NCBI RefSeq assembly: GCF_910592395.1
Contig: NC_088311.1
Span: 19,654,501-19,718,500, forward strand
Length of the DNA stretch: 64,000 nt
DNA from: Lineus longissimus
Taxonomy: Eukaryota > Nemertea > Pilidiophora > Heteronemertea > Lineidae
Direction: 5' to 3'
Shown here: piece after piece, positions 1 through 13,369 of the stretch
How positions within the stretch are numbered: position 1 is the stretch's first letter
Layout of the letters: the number at the start of each line of letters is the position of its first letter
Notes under the pieces: model-generated
Databases searched by the model: none
Told to the model about the DNA's origin: nothing
The model's input: the letters and a program-made list of their open reading frames with translations, nothing else
Made by a program: the position numbers and the translations under genes

Positions 1-2151
1 ACTATTCAAGCTCATATAAGGATATACAACAAAATTTAATCCATAGCCTTTTCTATGCATACTAGTCACCTGAAGACTACCATTTTGACCATGTCACTAC
101 CCCATTTTACTTGCAAGGGGAGGAGCATGTGATTGACCTTACATGCCATATGAAAGGGCATTACACAGCTTGTGTAAAAACTCTGGGACAACCATAGAAA
201 GATTGCAAAACCCTAAAAGTCCAAACTAATTATACTTTGTCAAAAAGGAACCTAATTTGCAGAAATGACCCCCCTGGGATGCCTCATTTGTTGCCTTTTG
301 GTGTAAAATCTGTAATTATATTTAAGACACCACAATTACAACCCAAGGTCCTATCCCAAACTAGGCCTGGTTATCCTTTAAGGGCAATAGAACTGTGGGG
401 GTTCTTTGGAAAACTTCAATGTTTGGTCCCTTTTTGACAGCCCCCTGTTGTTCAGAAGAATTGGTGTTAATTTTGTCCCTGGAACAATACTGGGGGATTG
501 ACTTGGGAATAGAGTCTTTCGACATGCCAGGCCACCTAATAATTGTGTAGCATCCTCCACACATTATTTTGACACATTCTGCATTACTTTATAAAATAAA
601 TACTGAATGATCAACAATAAGAACTGCAGTAGAACCTCTCTATTAAGGACACCCTCAGGACTGGCAAATGCTGTCCTTAATAGAGAGGTGTCCTGATTAG
701 AGAGATCAAATTGAATGGAAAGTACCAATTTGGGACCAAAACTAGTGTCCTTAATAGAGAGGTGTCCGCTAAGGGAGGTTCCACTGTATCTATAAGATCA
801 TCTGATCTGAACACATAGCAGACTCTTAACTGGTAATAAAGGAAGGGTTTCTTTTTTTCCATGTTTGCCGTTTGATTACACTAGATATTTTTTAGCCATA
901 ACAAAATGTCTCAACTAAAGATGCACACTTAATCAGGTGGTCTTATAGAGGTGAATTTAGAGTATTGATAGTGCTGTGTTCGTCCATGGTAACTAATCCC
1001 TCCTGCCTTATTTCTGCTAATTTCAGCGTAGTTAAACAATAACCTTTAGTAACACTACTCATTGACGAATGAATATATTGATTCCAACAAAAACAATTAT
1101 TAAAAAGGAATAATCTGCCGGAAATCTTAACAAAATTTAAGCTATAATCTTTAAAGTCAGTTGAAAACAGAGGAAGGTTTAGCAGGAATTAGCTTGCCAA
1201 GAAGGACAGGCCATGCTCACGAACAAGATGTTGACTTGAAAGCTATTGATGTTTTTTCCACAGTCACTTAGAATACAAAATCCTCTTGATAGCTAGCCAG
1301 TTCTCAAGGGTTAAATATTCGAGGGACATTGAAAAACTCAACAATTATTTAAGCACAATCAATGTCAAGTCTAAGAGCATAAATATTCAGGTTATGTTGA
1401 CATTTCCTTACTTCAGCTTGCGAGGGGGAATGAAAATTATCATGAAAGTTCAAGGTCAGAGTGCAAGAATGCCAAGTGAATGATATCTCAATGAAAAAAA
1501 TCATACTTTTGTTTATGAATCTTCAGAAGTTGAATGCAGTTTGTAAGATGTGCTGTGATAGTGCACTCTAATTGGCCATCTGTGTCATTAGCTAGGGGAC
1601 CATCTCAGAATACCCTGAACCCACAAAAGATGAGATCATGGAGATGGTTTTATCTGGGCGATTGAAAAATCATGATTGCTCGTATCTTCATTTGACTTCC
1701 TTTTGGCTTCAATTGGAAAAAAGTGGGACATTCATTCTATATCATATGTAATTCAGTCGATCATGTATTCATATAATGCAGCTATGGTAAACTCATTTTC
1801 CTGAAAATTGCATTACATGAAATTTTTTCTGAAATAACATCATGAAGCCTTTTCTACTACTGTTTTTTAAGGGGGAGGGATCTGGAGAGAGATGAATGAT
1901 TTCATATTTTTTGGCTCAGACTATTTTGAGATGGTCCATTTCAACCTCAAATTTATTGCCTCTTACAAAAATTTTTAAAATGAAATTTAACAAAGTTTTC
2001 CGGATTTTACAGAGGTGCAAAAACTGGCTCATAACTAGAAAAAATATATCACCAGACACAACTCCTTGTGCTACATGTACCTCTATGCAAATAAACGCCA
2101 CAGAGCAATGTGTTACAAGAATGTATCAGAATAATTTTTTCGCCCCTTCAG
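1..2151. other. Upstream flank or intron of the laminin gene, no gene recognised
   Basis: No exon with a signal peptide and a phase-1 donor could be supported here. A short ATG frame at 1843 reads MKPFLLLFF but has no donor and soon stops. The stretch holds one inverted-repeat element near 628-789 and otherwise unremarkable AT-rich sequence. It is probably the 3' part of the intron that follows the signal-peptide exon. Confidence 0.5.
628..789. mobile_element. Inverted-repeat element, AGTGGAACCTC family, copy 1
   Basis: The left end AGTAGAACCTCTCTATTAAG is mirrored by the right end, which reads AGTGGAACCTCCCTTAGCGG on the minus strand. An internal copy of TCCTTAATAGAGAGGTGTCC occurs twice. 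No coding capacity. Confidence 0.7.
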
Positions 2152-5100
2152 GTTTGTTCCCGGTGGTCTTCAATCTTGCCACGGATGCCTACATAACTAC
2201 GAACGCCACCTGTGGCGAGAATGGGCGGGAGATGTACTGTAAACTAGTCGACCACGTCATCAAAAAGCGCGTGGAAAATATTCATTGCGGAGTCTGTGAT
2301 TTGAGCCAATCGCATCCGTCCCTGAATCATGACATTAAATACGCCATCGACGGGTCGAATTATTGGTGGCAGAGTCCGAGTATTACGCAGGGGTTTCGTT
2401 ATCACTTCGTCACCGTCGACCTTGACCTCAGACAGGTAAGATTCTTCTTCTTCTATTACTGTAAACGATATGAATTTTACAAGTATTTTATTTTTGCAAG
2501 TATGTGCTGTCAAACACAATTTTAAAGGCACAAAAAAATTAACGCTGTTTTATTCAGCCACTAAATTTCGGCAGCCAAGTCACAATTGACATCCTTCTTG
2601 CTTCGCGTCAGATAAGCCCAACGTACGCACGATTTGCGTGCCAGTGATGAACCAGTTACCCTGTGCTTATCTCTCTATGATTTGCATATATCACGTGCGA
2701 CTTACTGTGTGTGACCAACGTGCTGGGTAGCACCACAGTGGTACGCCAATGATGCAAATTAAGGGATGTCAGTTGTGAATCGGACTGTATTGAGTTTACA
2801 GTTTTACCAAATTTTAGCTTCGCAACTCTTTGACAGTTCACTTGAACACTGCAATATTTTTCTCACAGTGTTCCCATGTGTTTGCCCGTCGAAATGCCAT
2901 CTTGATATCTGTATGTGTGTACCTCCATAGAAGGATATCTTGATCAAATATTTTGCTCCATTAACTACTTCAAGATAGTAATGACCAATTTAATAGTGGC
3001 TGGTATTTGGGTGGTAGCGCTCCGAGAGCAAAATAAAGCATAACTTCCAGTGCGATTCTCAGACAATAATATTTTCATTATTTTAACTCTTGATTTTCAA
3101 GTAGACCTCACTCATTGTACAAAAATCTTGCATCCATTCGATCCCTATCCTTAGTCGTTACGGTGTCTGTCCAGTGAACAGTGTCAGAAGGCCTAGGGTT
3201 CAAGGCTGTCATTCAGAGAGCATCTCATAAGTCCAATTCTGACTGGGGGACACTTTAATAAACTTGGTACAAGCATACCAGGCTATACCCCAAAGCTGAA
3301 GAGTCCATGGAACATATTCTTTGTTATACACAGTGTTTCAAAACCACTCGAGCACGTTTTCATATCAGCTATACACCAGCGGACACTTTAATAAACTTGG
3401 TACAAGCATACCAGGCTATACCCCAAAGCAGAAGCGTCCATGGAACATATTCTTTGTTATACAGGGTGTTTCAAAACCACTCGAGCACGTTTTCATATCA
3501 GCTATACACCAACGGGTTTAAAATGTTCACTTGTCCACCCTAGAATAACTAAGCATACCAGGCTATACCCCAAAGCAGAAGCGTCCATGGATCATATTCT
3601 TTGTTATACAGGGTGTTTGAAAACCACTCGAGCACGTTTTCATATCAGCTATACACCAGCGGGTTTAAAATGTTCACTTGTCCACCCTAGAATAACTAAG
3701 GACATAGCCATTGGACTGATCTTCCTGTCTGTATAGCAGGGTATGCCTGTGACACGATTGTACTCGGTATATGTACTTACTCTGTAGAACTTTCGACATA
3801 CTATCTGTAGTATTGTCTTAAGTGCAGCCAGAGCAGCTGTAACATTCGATGTAGTAGTCACGTCCTTCACATCATAGCGTTCTTTTCATTATGTCCACCT
3901 AATTGATTCAATTAATATGGAGGCAAAATTCCTGGTTGAAATTAACATGAATTTTCCATGTGTTTCTGTTGCTTGTATGTCAGAGGTCAAAGCCATCACA
4001 ATAAGACAATTCCCATGATTTGCGATGATTTCCAGTCAAGACTGTCTGCATTGAAGTATTCATTTCCTGGAAGTTTTTAAAATAGCAATGGGGAAAGTTA
4101 CATTGTACAGATGGGTGTTTGATGAAGCTATTGTCATAATGTGGTTGTCATTGGTCTGTTCTAATCAGAAATCTGATGACCAAACTTGGATTTTCGATTC
4201 CTGGTCGATCCCGGTACACTCATGTGATAGAGAGGTAGACTCTCTTTGACAGTGTAGGTTTCCTCCATGGTATCAACTTTCCTCCAACTCACATTAAAAT
4301 TGCCCAATATTCACCTCAGCCTGGCTCTCAACTTAATCATTTTTTAACTAATCATCCCAAATCACGCTGAAATAAGGTTGTCAATTATGTAAATCTCTGT
4401 GGAATGAACTGCAAATGCATTATTTCTGTCGTTGCTACATGTAACTGTAGTCATGATCTCATGTAACAAAAATCACTCCTTGCGGAGATAATTGATGCAA
4501 GTTGCTGCGACAAAAAATGGTTGTTTTCCTATGGGCACTTTTAAAAAGCTTGGTGCACTGGCCAGAGTGGGTTAACTAGGGTTAATAAGATAAAGAGGCA
4601 TCTGATAAATACACCTACCCGATTGAACAATTTGGGGCTATAAAACATCAATAATTTGCTATAATTTTCCTAATACTAATGACTAATTTTGTGAGCCTCT
4701 AATGTAAATGATACTTGGATACTTCCATTGATGGTGACAGTTTTCACTCCACAGGATGACTGGGAGTGGTATCACCCTCGTAATATGGCCGCAATGAGGT
4801 CAATTTTAGGCCTACATACAGAGTGGCCCCAAAAATACTACCCAATAACTTTATGGCACTGATAAAATACAAGTGGAAGCTAGAGAGACCATCAAGATGT
4901 CTTGAAAAATGAAATCATCACTGATTTAAAAACGGAGACCATCAGGATATCTTGAAAAAAGATATCATCAGGATATCTTGAAAAATGATATCATCAGGAT
5001 ATCTTGAAAAATGAGACCATCAGGATATCTTGAAAAATAAGACCATCAGATAATCTTGATTCAGTATAGAGCCAGTTTTTGAAGCAAAGCCGGGCATGAT

Positions 5101-8100
5101 TCCAGAATCTTTCCAAATCAGTTCTTTTTTCAGCCCCGATAACCCCCAAATTTGCTTCATAAAACTGACTCTAGAGCTAACTCCACACGCAAATGAAAAT
5201 AAGAGCTAAATAGCCCACCACGCAGCCCCCCTTCGACTGTCACACATGCCCCCACTGGGGGGTCAGTCAAGATGAGGGGGGGGGGCTGAGTTCGGGACTA
5301 TTGAGCTCTTGTTTTCACGATACTTTGCTAAAACTACTGGACTGAATCTAGAATCTTCATCTCGAAAGATCTCTATCCACAGGTACGAGCGGAGGGAGAT
5401 ATGATGCTTCATGTCCAACTTTCATGCTAATACCCTGTACAAAGTATTAAAACCTGTGGTCATGTTTCTCAAGAGGCCAGACTAAAGAAGGGGTAACTCA
5501 GAAAGCTGAACTGTTGCAAGCGCTGTCCTGTTAGCAGTAGTTAGGATGAACAATATTATGATTCTTTTTCAAAAGTTTGTTGAACTCAACAAATTGTACA
5601 ACACTCAAGGTTTGATAGTAACTGCATTAGGAACCGGGCCCGGAGCTTTTATTGACAGTGAACCATGTTCCGACAAAATATAAGTAGGGCCACACTGCTG
5701 GTGTGGTGCGGTCATACTCATAGGAAATTCGTCCTATTTTGTGTCAAGGCCTGGGGTATCTCTCTCTTTGAAGTGTCCTAATTACGACATTTAAGTAATC
5801 ATGCCTTCCTTTGAGCTTCCATAGTTTAATGCTTTTTCTTGTCTAATTCTATAAGCCATTGTTGGTATTCTCTGGGTCGGCATGTCCCAGGTGGTTTATA
5901 ATGCCTCATTAAAGATTTCAATGACTTTATCTTAGTGCCTTCGACTTAAAATCAACAGAATTTACTCCTGTCATACAAAATATTGGAGACATTCATCAGT
6001 AATGCCCAAATAGGTCATAAATCCTTAAATTGTGTCTATTTTGAGAGTGTCTTTAGTTAAGTTAATGGGTGGAAAATTGCTCTTGTAAGAACATTTGTGC
6101 TTGTTTAGTCATAAAGTCAAAATTGTTTGGTTACTTTATGCCTATCTTCCATGTGTACATCCCGGGTGTACCTTTTAGTGTGTTAAACATGTTTAAAATC
6201 GGGTGTTTCCTTGATTATTGACGGAAGCGCACTAAAAGTCACTGCTCAGTATCCATATTTGGTCAGATGTGAATGACAGTTGAAAAACCCATCAGTTATT
6301 AATCTAATGGGTGCAACTCCAATCTGCCATCTATGAGGGTACAAGGAGGGCTACAAACTATTAAAGTGGGGCAAATGTTGTGGGATGAATCTGGGCCCTG
6401 ATCTCAGGATGTATTGGAATCTGAATCTTGGAATGCGAACATGAATAAAGCAAAGTGTGTGGATTGGCAGCTGCAAAACCAACAAAAGTAGAGTGCAACA
6501 TCCAAGTTGATCACAGGCTGCTAAGTTTTCATACTAACCTTTTAAAATGATATAAAAAAACCCTGATATGCATAAGTTCATTAAGTGTACTAATTAGTGA
6601 TACACTGTGTCGGGTCGAGACTGATTACTCGCCCGATTAGCAATCCATGAGCGTATGAATGAGGAATTGTCTACATGGAGTGTGCCGTTATTTTCATCAA
6701 CTATCGCAACATAAAACATATTAGTGACCAACTATTTAAACATGCTACTTAGCCTCATAATTAGGAGGCATAATAGGGCAGTAATTGCACCCTATGTCAA
6801 CGATTGTAATTGTTGGCCTCGGCTTGACTATCAAGAAATCTTGTTGTATCACAATTTGCCATGATTCTGAATTATACCTCTTGATTTAGTACCAAAATAT
6901 ATATAGCGAAATGTTACCCTCTGTCTATACTGATAAACTCTTTCTCCTAAATATTCCCCTCGAGACCAAACAGTTGTAACTCAGTGTTTAGGGGTAATAT
7001 TATTGCTACCTGACCGTGGACAACACATTCTATGTTGTTGCTAGACGATGATTTGATAGACAACCGGTCAAAGTTTATCTACCAAAACATTTCGAACATT
7101 TTATTTACCTGTAACCAACATTTGCATTCAACAGTTAGGTGGGATTGTTGATTTTTTTATCCATGCTTTATCAAAACTCTTCTGTAACTCCTGTTTATGA
7201 CCCTAGGTACCTAAAGATGACATCTAAGATTTTTAGTATTCTGATATGTAGCAAACTTTTGAATTTAAAATAAACTTAAATCATCAATTTAGAAAAAGAT
7301 CTTTAAACAATGTCGAAAGTTGTTTTAAAATGTTATGTGTTTTAAGACAATTTTCTTGTCCTATTCCTTCTCAACATGCTCAACAACAAATCTGCTCAAA
7401 AGCAATACTTTTGAACTCATCTTGAAATTCAATAAACTGTATGAATTCACAAAAATGCTGATACATTTGACACCAATACCATGGCTTTGTCAGCAAGCAA
7501 ACCATGGGTGCAGCTGACTTACCTGGCCCTCGGGGGCCTCTCGTTGTTCTCCGCTACATACATATAGTCAAATAGTTCTGGTACACCATCAAATATGCTT
7601 TAAATCTAATCACATATATGTAAGAAAATTGCAGTTTTAAGGTGACATTTTGCTTCTTTTCGAGGAGACAACTGAAGGAATTCTCAAGTTAGATGCTTCT
7701 GTCATATTCGGTTGACAACCACAAGTGTACTTGACCCATGTACTTGTCAGCCCTGGTTCCAACGTCAAAATAATGTGGAGTGGTGTCAAACTTGAGTTTG
7801 GAGCATGCATAGAATATTGAAAATCACCATCTCAAATAGTTGTCAACACATTGGTACTTTTGAAATCTGAAGGAGGCTCTGCCTAAAGTCCCCCTTTAAA
7901 GGCTCGGTTGGTCCGTATCGTGTTCTCGTGTAATCTGCTGAAAATTAGGACTATCCTGCATGCAGTGTATTCATTGCAAAACCTAATGGTATCATTGACA
8001 CATCTTTAAAATGTCTTAATGAACAGTTGAACCTGATTGTATCGGCTCCAAAGTTGAAACAGGGACACAATGGCAACAAACACTGACAAATTGAAAAATT

Positions 8101-11100
8101 AACAAATGTTATTCAGCTGATTTGATTAATGCACACTGGAAGTCAATTAGTCCCAGGTTGAAATAATGAGAGCCCGGGCAGAGATTCCACTGCTATCTGA
8201 TTGGGGGAAACTAGCTGAGAGCAACACCTTGTTGGCTAGAGTCAATTCGTAAATGTTATGTCTGCAACGTTTAAGGCACTGGAGGGCAAACTGCTGGTCA
8301 GATTTCTTTAAAGTCACGTCACATACGCACATTAAAAGATGTCAATTGTGACTGGGACTGTATCTGACCTTGTTTGAGTCAGAAGTGGTGGATCTTGACA
8401 GAAGGAGATGATGCTGGTACAATCACGGGGCACAAAAAATCATGGGAAATTTACCTCATCATATTGGAGAGTGCTAAGCATCCGTATGTTTTGTGACTCC
8501 TACTCTATCATTATTAGAGTTTGACATGTTGTTCAACGAGAGCCTAGCAATTCATGGCTAGTATTATGAAGAGCGACTTCCGTCATCTGTAACAATGGAG
8601 GTTCAAAATTATCCGAATCCATACATTGTGATAGGTACAATACAAATATAATAAGTGCCAAGTTTCAGCAGATTTGTATGCATGATAACTGCACTTAAGC
8701 ATTGTGTATAACTGCAGTTCAATTTTCCTGGACCACCAGTTATTACAAGCGGTATACCCCTTCAAAGAGATTCTTTCTGAAATTATTTTTCTGAGAACAA
8801 TTTTGGGAGTGAGAATGGTGTTTTAACAATGAATCCTTAGCCAAGAGTGACATTTAATTCCCCCGTACGATTTCATGAAACACCAACTATCTGGCGTCTG
8901 AATATTTCTGAACGATATATGAAGTATGTTAATCCAACACAACTTCATTCAGGTGTGCCATCAGAGTGTACAAAACAGTTTGTAAATTCAATTGGGAGCA
9001 AATAATGAGTGGGTCAGTGCTTTTGAAAGCAAGTTCTCAAAAAATATACTCTGGCGCAGGGCCCAGTATTTATGAACGGCGTACCCCTTTATGAAGTGAC
9101 ATGATAAATGAATGATATATCCAATACACTTCCTGTACAATGCTCCTCTACCCAGAGAAAGTCACGATCTACACTGAGTGTTCCGGCTACATCAGTGTTT
9201 TACAAAGAAACCTCCCAAGCAACACCATCGAAGAATGTTGTTCCTTATTTACATGTTAACAAATCTTGTTAAATGATAATGTTGAAATGAAATTTCAAAT
9301 ATGCTCCTCTTGATGGGCTCAGGTGAATAGCTCTGCTGCTGGGGCTTATCGGGGGAGTTGCGGGGGAGAAAGTACCTGTTCCATAATTCCATCATGAAAT
9401 ACTCCAAAATCTTGAATACCACTATGAAGTATGCCTTTGCTGTTGGGAAGCAAGTAGGGTTAAGTGTCTTGTTTACCAACACAAAGACGAAACAGCAGTG
9501 ATCCTTCTGAGAGTTGAACCCACACAACGAGCCTGGCGCTGTAACTGCTAGCCACTGATCTCTCCAAACTGGACTTATCGGACCTGACGTTGTTTCAAGA
9601 ATTCTGTGCCAGATCAAGTGTGTTGGGGGGGGGGAGGTATTGAAGTAATTCCTCTTTATCATTATCGTTTAATCATCATATCGGCTAAGTCTCATATAGC
9701 CTGCTTACATGTAAAGGCATCTAAAGTTGCCAAAATAGAATTCCATCAGACATGTCAGAATAGTAATAGACAATTCTTTACCTTCATTGCCCCTTTAACT
9801 TGTTCAATTTAGAAACAGGTCAACTTCCAGACTATCAGGTTGTGTAAATTTGATTTGCACATTTGGAGAAAAGAAACAACTTCAAGCTGATAATTGCTTA
9901 ATTGCAGAAATGAAGTGTGGAATTTATGAATACACATACGACAATAGCAAGATAGAATACCGGGTACTAGCTGCGCTTACACCACGAAATATTGGTGGAC
10001 CAATTGCACTTACACCACCACATTGCCGCGACAAATTGGTTCGGCAATCCATTGCCGATACAAATTGCCGAGCAAATTTGTCCCACCAAGCTTGATGGTC
10101 CAAATTCGCCCGGCTTGTTAAAAGCTCGGCTTTGTCGTGGTGTACGCGCAAATGGATCGGCAATTAGCTAGTTAGATGGTTCGGCTCCAGGCGGCGTTTT
10201 CGAAATGGCGCTTTCTGCGCATGCAATTTATTGTTTGCGCGCCATCTGTAGCCGGATTTTATAACTAGCTGCAGCGCTGGTGTAAGCGCTTGGTGGATTT
10301 TCGATGGTGCGGCATTGGTTCCCGAACCAAGATTTGTGGTCCATTTTCAGGTGGTGTAAGTGCAGCTACTATTTGGACTTTAGGGAGCATGTCAAAATTG
10401 TTATGGCACCAAAAAATTAACACTGTTGGTCTCATCCTGGACCCCTCCCTCCACTAGGTACAGAGTCCACATTGACCACTGCTTTACTGAAATACTGCCT
10501 TGTCAGCTGGTGCATAATTCTTAAGAGATTCCAGTGTCGCCAGTTATTTCATTTAATTGGTATACACGACCTTCAAAGGTCCTTTACAAGTGTATTTAGA
10601 GCACGAGAGTGTCTACTAATGACACTTATGGAAGATTCAAGCTCTCAAGTAGCCCTTTAATAATCTCTAAAATAGTTTACGTTTAACCACTTGGTCATTT
10701 GAACCATCGCTATCTTAAAGACATTTTCTTTGGAAGGTTATCAGTTCTGCAGTTTTTCCTCAAAAGACCAAAAGATGGAAATGTACCTAAATATTGACAT
10801 CTAAGAGTCTTCCCTCTAGATTTAGGACAGCGGTAATGCAAAGGAAGAGCATCCAAGCCTCCTGATCAAACGGTTGACGGTTCAACTCTCGGCCGGGTCA
10901 CTACTTGCACACTCTACTGGTCAAGTTCAAATAAGCATGTGGTTGCAGCAAGTGATTCATGTAAAGATCATCATCATGTCCGGCAGCCATGCGGCCATTG
11001 GGACCAAGCTATTGAGCCAGAACTGTGAAAATTAATAATATTTTGTTTGTACATTTTCAGATCTACACCGTAGCATATGTGATTGTGAAGGCAGCCAACT

Positions 11101-13369
11101 CTCCGCGGCCAGGCAACTGGATCCTTGAGAGATCAGTGGACGGAGTGATGTACAAGCCGTGGCAGTACTTTGCTATCAGTGACTCAGAATGTTTCAATCT
11201 CTTTAACATTCCCCCAACTATTGGAAAACCAAAATATAAAAATGACAGCGATGTGATTTGTACATCATTTTACTCTCGGTTGGATCCACTTGAGAATGGA
11301 GAGGTGAGTTTTTGTCACTTTGATGATTAATCTTCTCACTTTTATAGTTACATACATTCTTCTCACTTTTGTAATTGTAATCCTGTCCCATTCATAGTTA
11401 ACCTTGTCCCTTTCATAGTTAATCTCAAGAAATTTTTCAAAAAATGTTGATATTTTGAGAACATGATAAGTTGTCATTTCGTGATATTTAGAAGAATAAA
11501 TGGTTAATTAGCACTGATATCGATATTTCGCTTTAGCATCAATCAGATTATTAGCTCACCTCTGGGGAGCTTATACGATACCGTGGCATCCGTCGTCCGT
11601 TGGCGTCCGTCTTCGTTGTCCTTTAGGCTGCCAAGCCACCATCTTGGAAATCCAATGAAGTCCTGTTACTCCTAAACTGTTGAACAGATGTCAACCAATT
11701 TCCATTCTCATAATTGTAATCTTGTCACTTTTATAGTTAATCTTGTCACTTTCATACAATGTAGTTGTAATCTTGTCACTTTTATGATTATTCTGATCAT
11801 TTTGGTAGCTGCAATCTTGTCACTTTCATAGTTCATAATGTCAGTTTCATTTCTTTTAGATTCATATCTCTTTGGTAAATGGACGACCCGGTGTTGATGG
11901 ACCATCAACAGAACTTATCGTGAGTAATTAAGACATGGTTTCAGCTTAAGTGCCAACAAATGAGGTATGATTACTGCTGCGGCCAGCGAAAAAGGATCGC
12001 ATGTGAGAAAAATCTTTCATTTGCAGTGGTCATACAAGTGCCTGTGAACAAGTTAGTTGATCACTGCAACTCTCAAAGCTATGGAATGAGCTGCCAAATA
12101 GTGTTCGTGGCCAGAGTTCCCTGGGTCGTTTTAAAACTGCACTAAAAACTCATATTTTTAAGAAATTCTTTTGAATCCTTTTTTTTTTTTTTAAAAATCC
12201 CACTTGCACGTTTTCTTCAGTAATGACTTTTATTCTATCATGTATTAATGTTATTTATTTATTTATTACAAATTGTAAAGCGCTTAGAAGTTTTAACAAC
12301 GTTAAGCGCTAAAAAAATGTTTTTAATAATAATAATAATAATAATAACTCAAATCCAGTTTTACACCCAATGAGCGATATTTTTAATTGCTCATTGCAGT
12401 GATAATTGCTGCGGGTCACAACAATTAAATTGCTTGTTTGCTCATGCTTTACTAGATTCAGCCAATGGACCTACATGTACTTGATTATTACAATCTTAAA
12501 TGATATGATATGAAAAGACTTGGCTATGCGATTCCTCTTTGAAATGGTGTCTGATCGTGAATTGAATTTTAAATTTCAAGTCATTTTTGATCTTCTTTCG
12601 CAGGAATTTACATCTGCCCGCTTCATCAGACTGAGATTCCAGAGAATTAGGACCCTGAATGCAGACCTCATGACCCTGCAGACCAATACACCAGAAGATG
12701 TCGACATGACTGTGACGAGGAGGGTAAGTAGGAAAGGGTTAAAATCTCTGTTTTATTTGGCGATTCTGACTTCCGTCATGATGCAACTTGTCTTTAAGAA
12801 ACATTTGAAAAAATGAGTGTGGGATGCACATCTTACCAAGAATAGATAAAGACTGCTCTTTATCATTTCTATAATTTTCAAACTACTCCTCCTGACCTTC
12901 AAAGCATACCACCGGCTTGCACCAATTTACCTGAACGATCTCATCCAACATTACGTGCCACCTCGTTACCTTCGCTCTGAATCTCAGGACCTTCTCACTT
13001 GCAGGAAATATAGACTGAAAACTTTTGGAGGTCGAGCATTCGCCACTTTAGCACCTCAACTGTGGAACTCTCTTCCCCCCACCCTGAGAGCTACATCGGA
13101 TGTCTCAACCTTTCGCAAAGAACTCAAGACCCTTCTTTTCAATAGAGCTCACCAGCGCCGGTGACCATAAATTTTGTTTCAAGTGATACAGGCGCTTTAC
13201 AAATAACAATTTATTATATATTATTATTATTTCTTGATCTTATGTGTTTATGTATTATTTTGACAAACCTTGTTTATTTCAGTATTTTTACTCAATCAAG
13301 GACATCTCAGTTGGTGGTCAGTGTATCTGCTTCGGTCATGCTGAAGTTTGCCCGAGAGGTGAGGGTGAC
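2152..13369 (+). CDS. Laminin alpha: LN (laminin N-terminal) domain exons 1-5
   Basis: Five exons (2152-2435, 11061-11303, 11860-11919, 12604-12723, 13283-13369) encode about 250 residues of the LN polymerisation domain and the first cysteines of LE1. Family motifs are clear: [20 protein letters not shown] at the start, [34 protein letters not shown], a stretch ending in DLRQ at a phase-0 junction, [51 protein letters not shown] and [18 protein letters not shown]. In the family this domain mediates laminin network assembly through alpha, beta and gamma short arms. Exon 1 starts with the last two bases of a Gly codon, so it follows a phase-1 intron. The first intron is 8.6 kb, the longest between exons. 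Confidence 0.97.

Larger units (their letters stand above)
2436..11060 (+). other. Laminin intron 1 (8.6 kb), repeat-rich
   Basis: Between phase-compatible exons 1 and 2 there is no supported gene on either strand. It holds tandem repeats at 3250-3700 and 4893-5055, a SINE at 9455-9570, an inverted-repeat element at 9966-10370 and a second SINE at 10826-10930. A weak inverted pair lies near 2577-2796 (CACAATTGACATCC facing a diverged copy). The remainder is AT-rich unique-looking DNA. Confidence 0.7.

Noticed and set aside
1843-1895. MKPFLLLFF frame as laminin signal peptide exon
   Set aside because: No donor before the stop and the phase does not fit exon 2152-2435.
10850-10900. Functional tRNA gene
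   Set aside because: Box A and B are present, but no cloverleaf with a proper acceptor stem; it is the head of a SINE.
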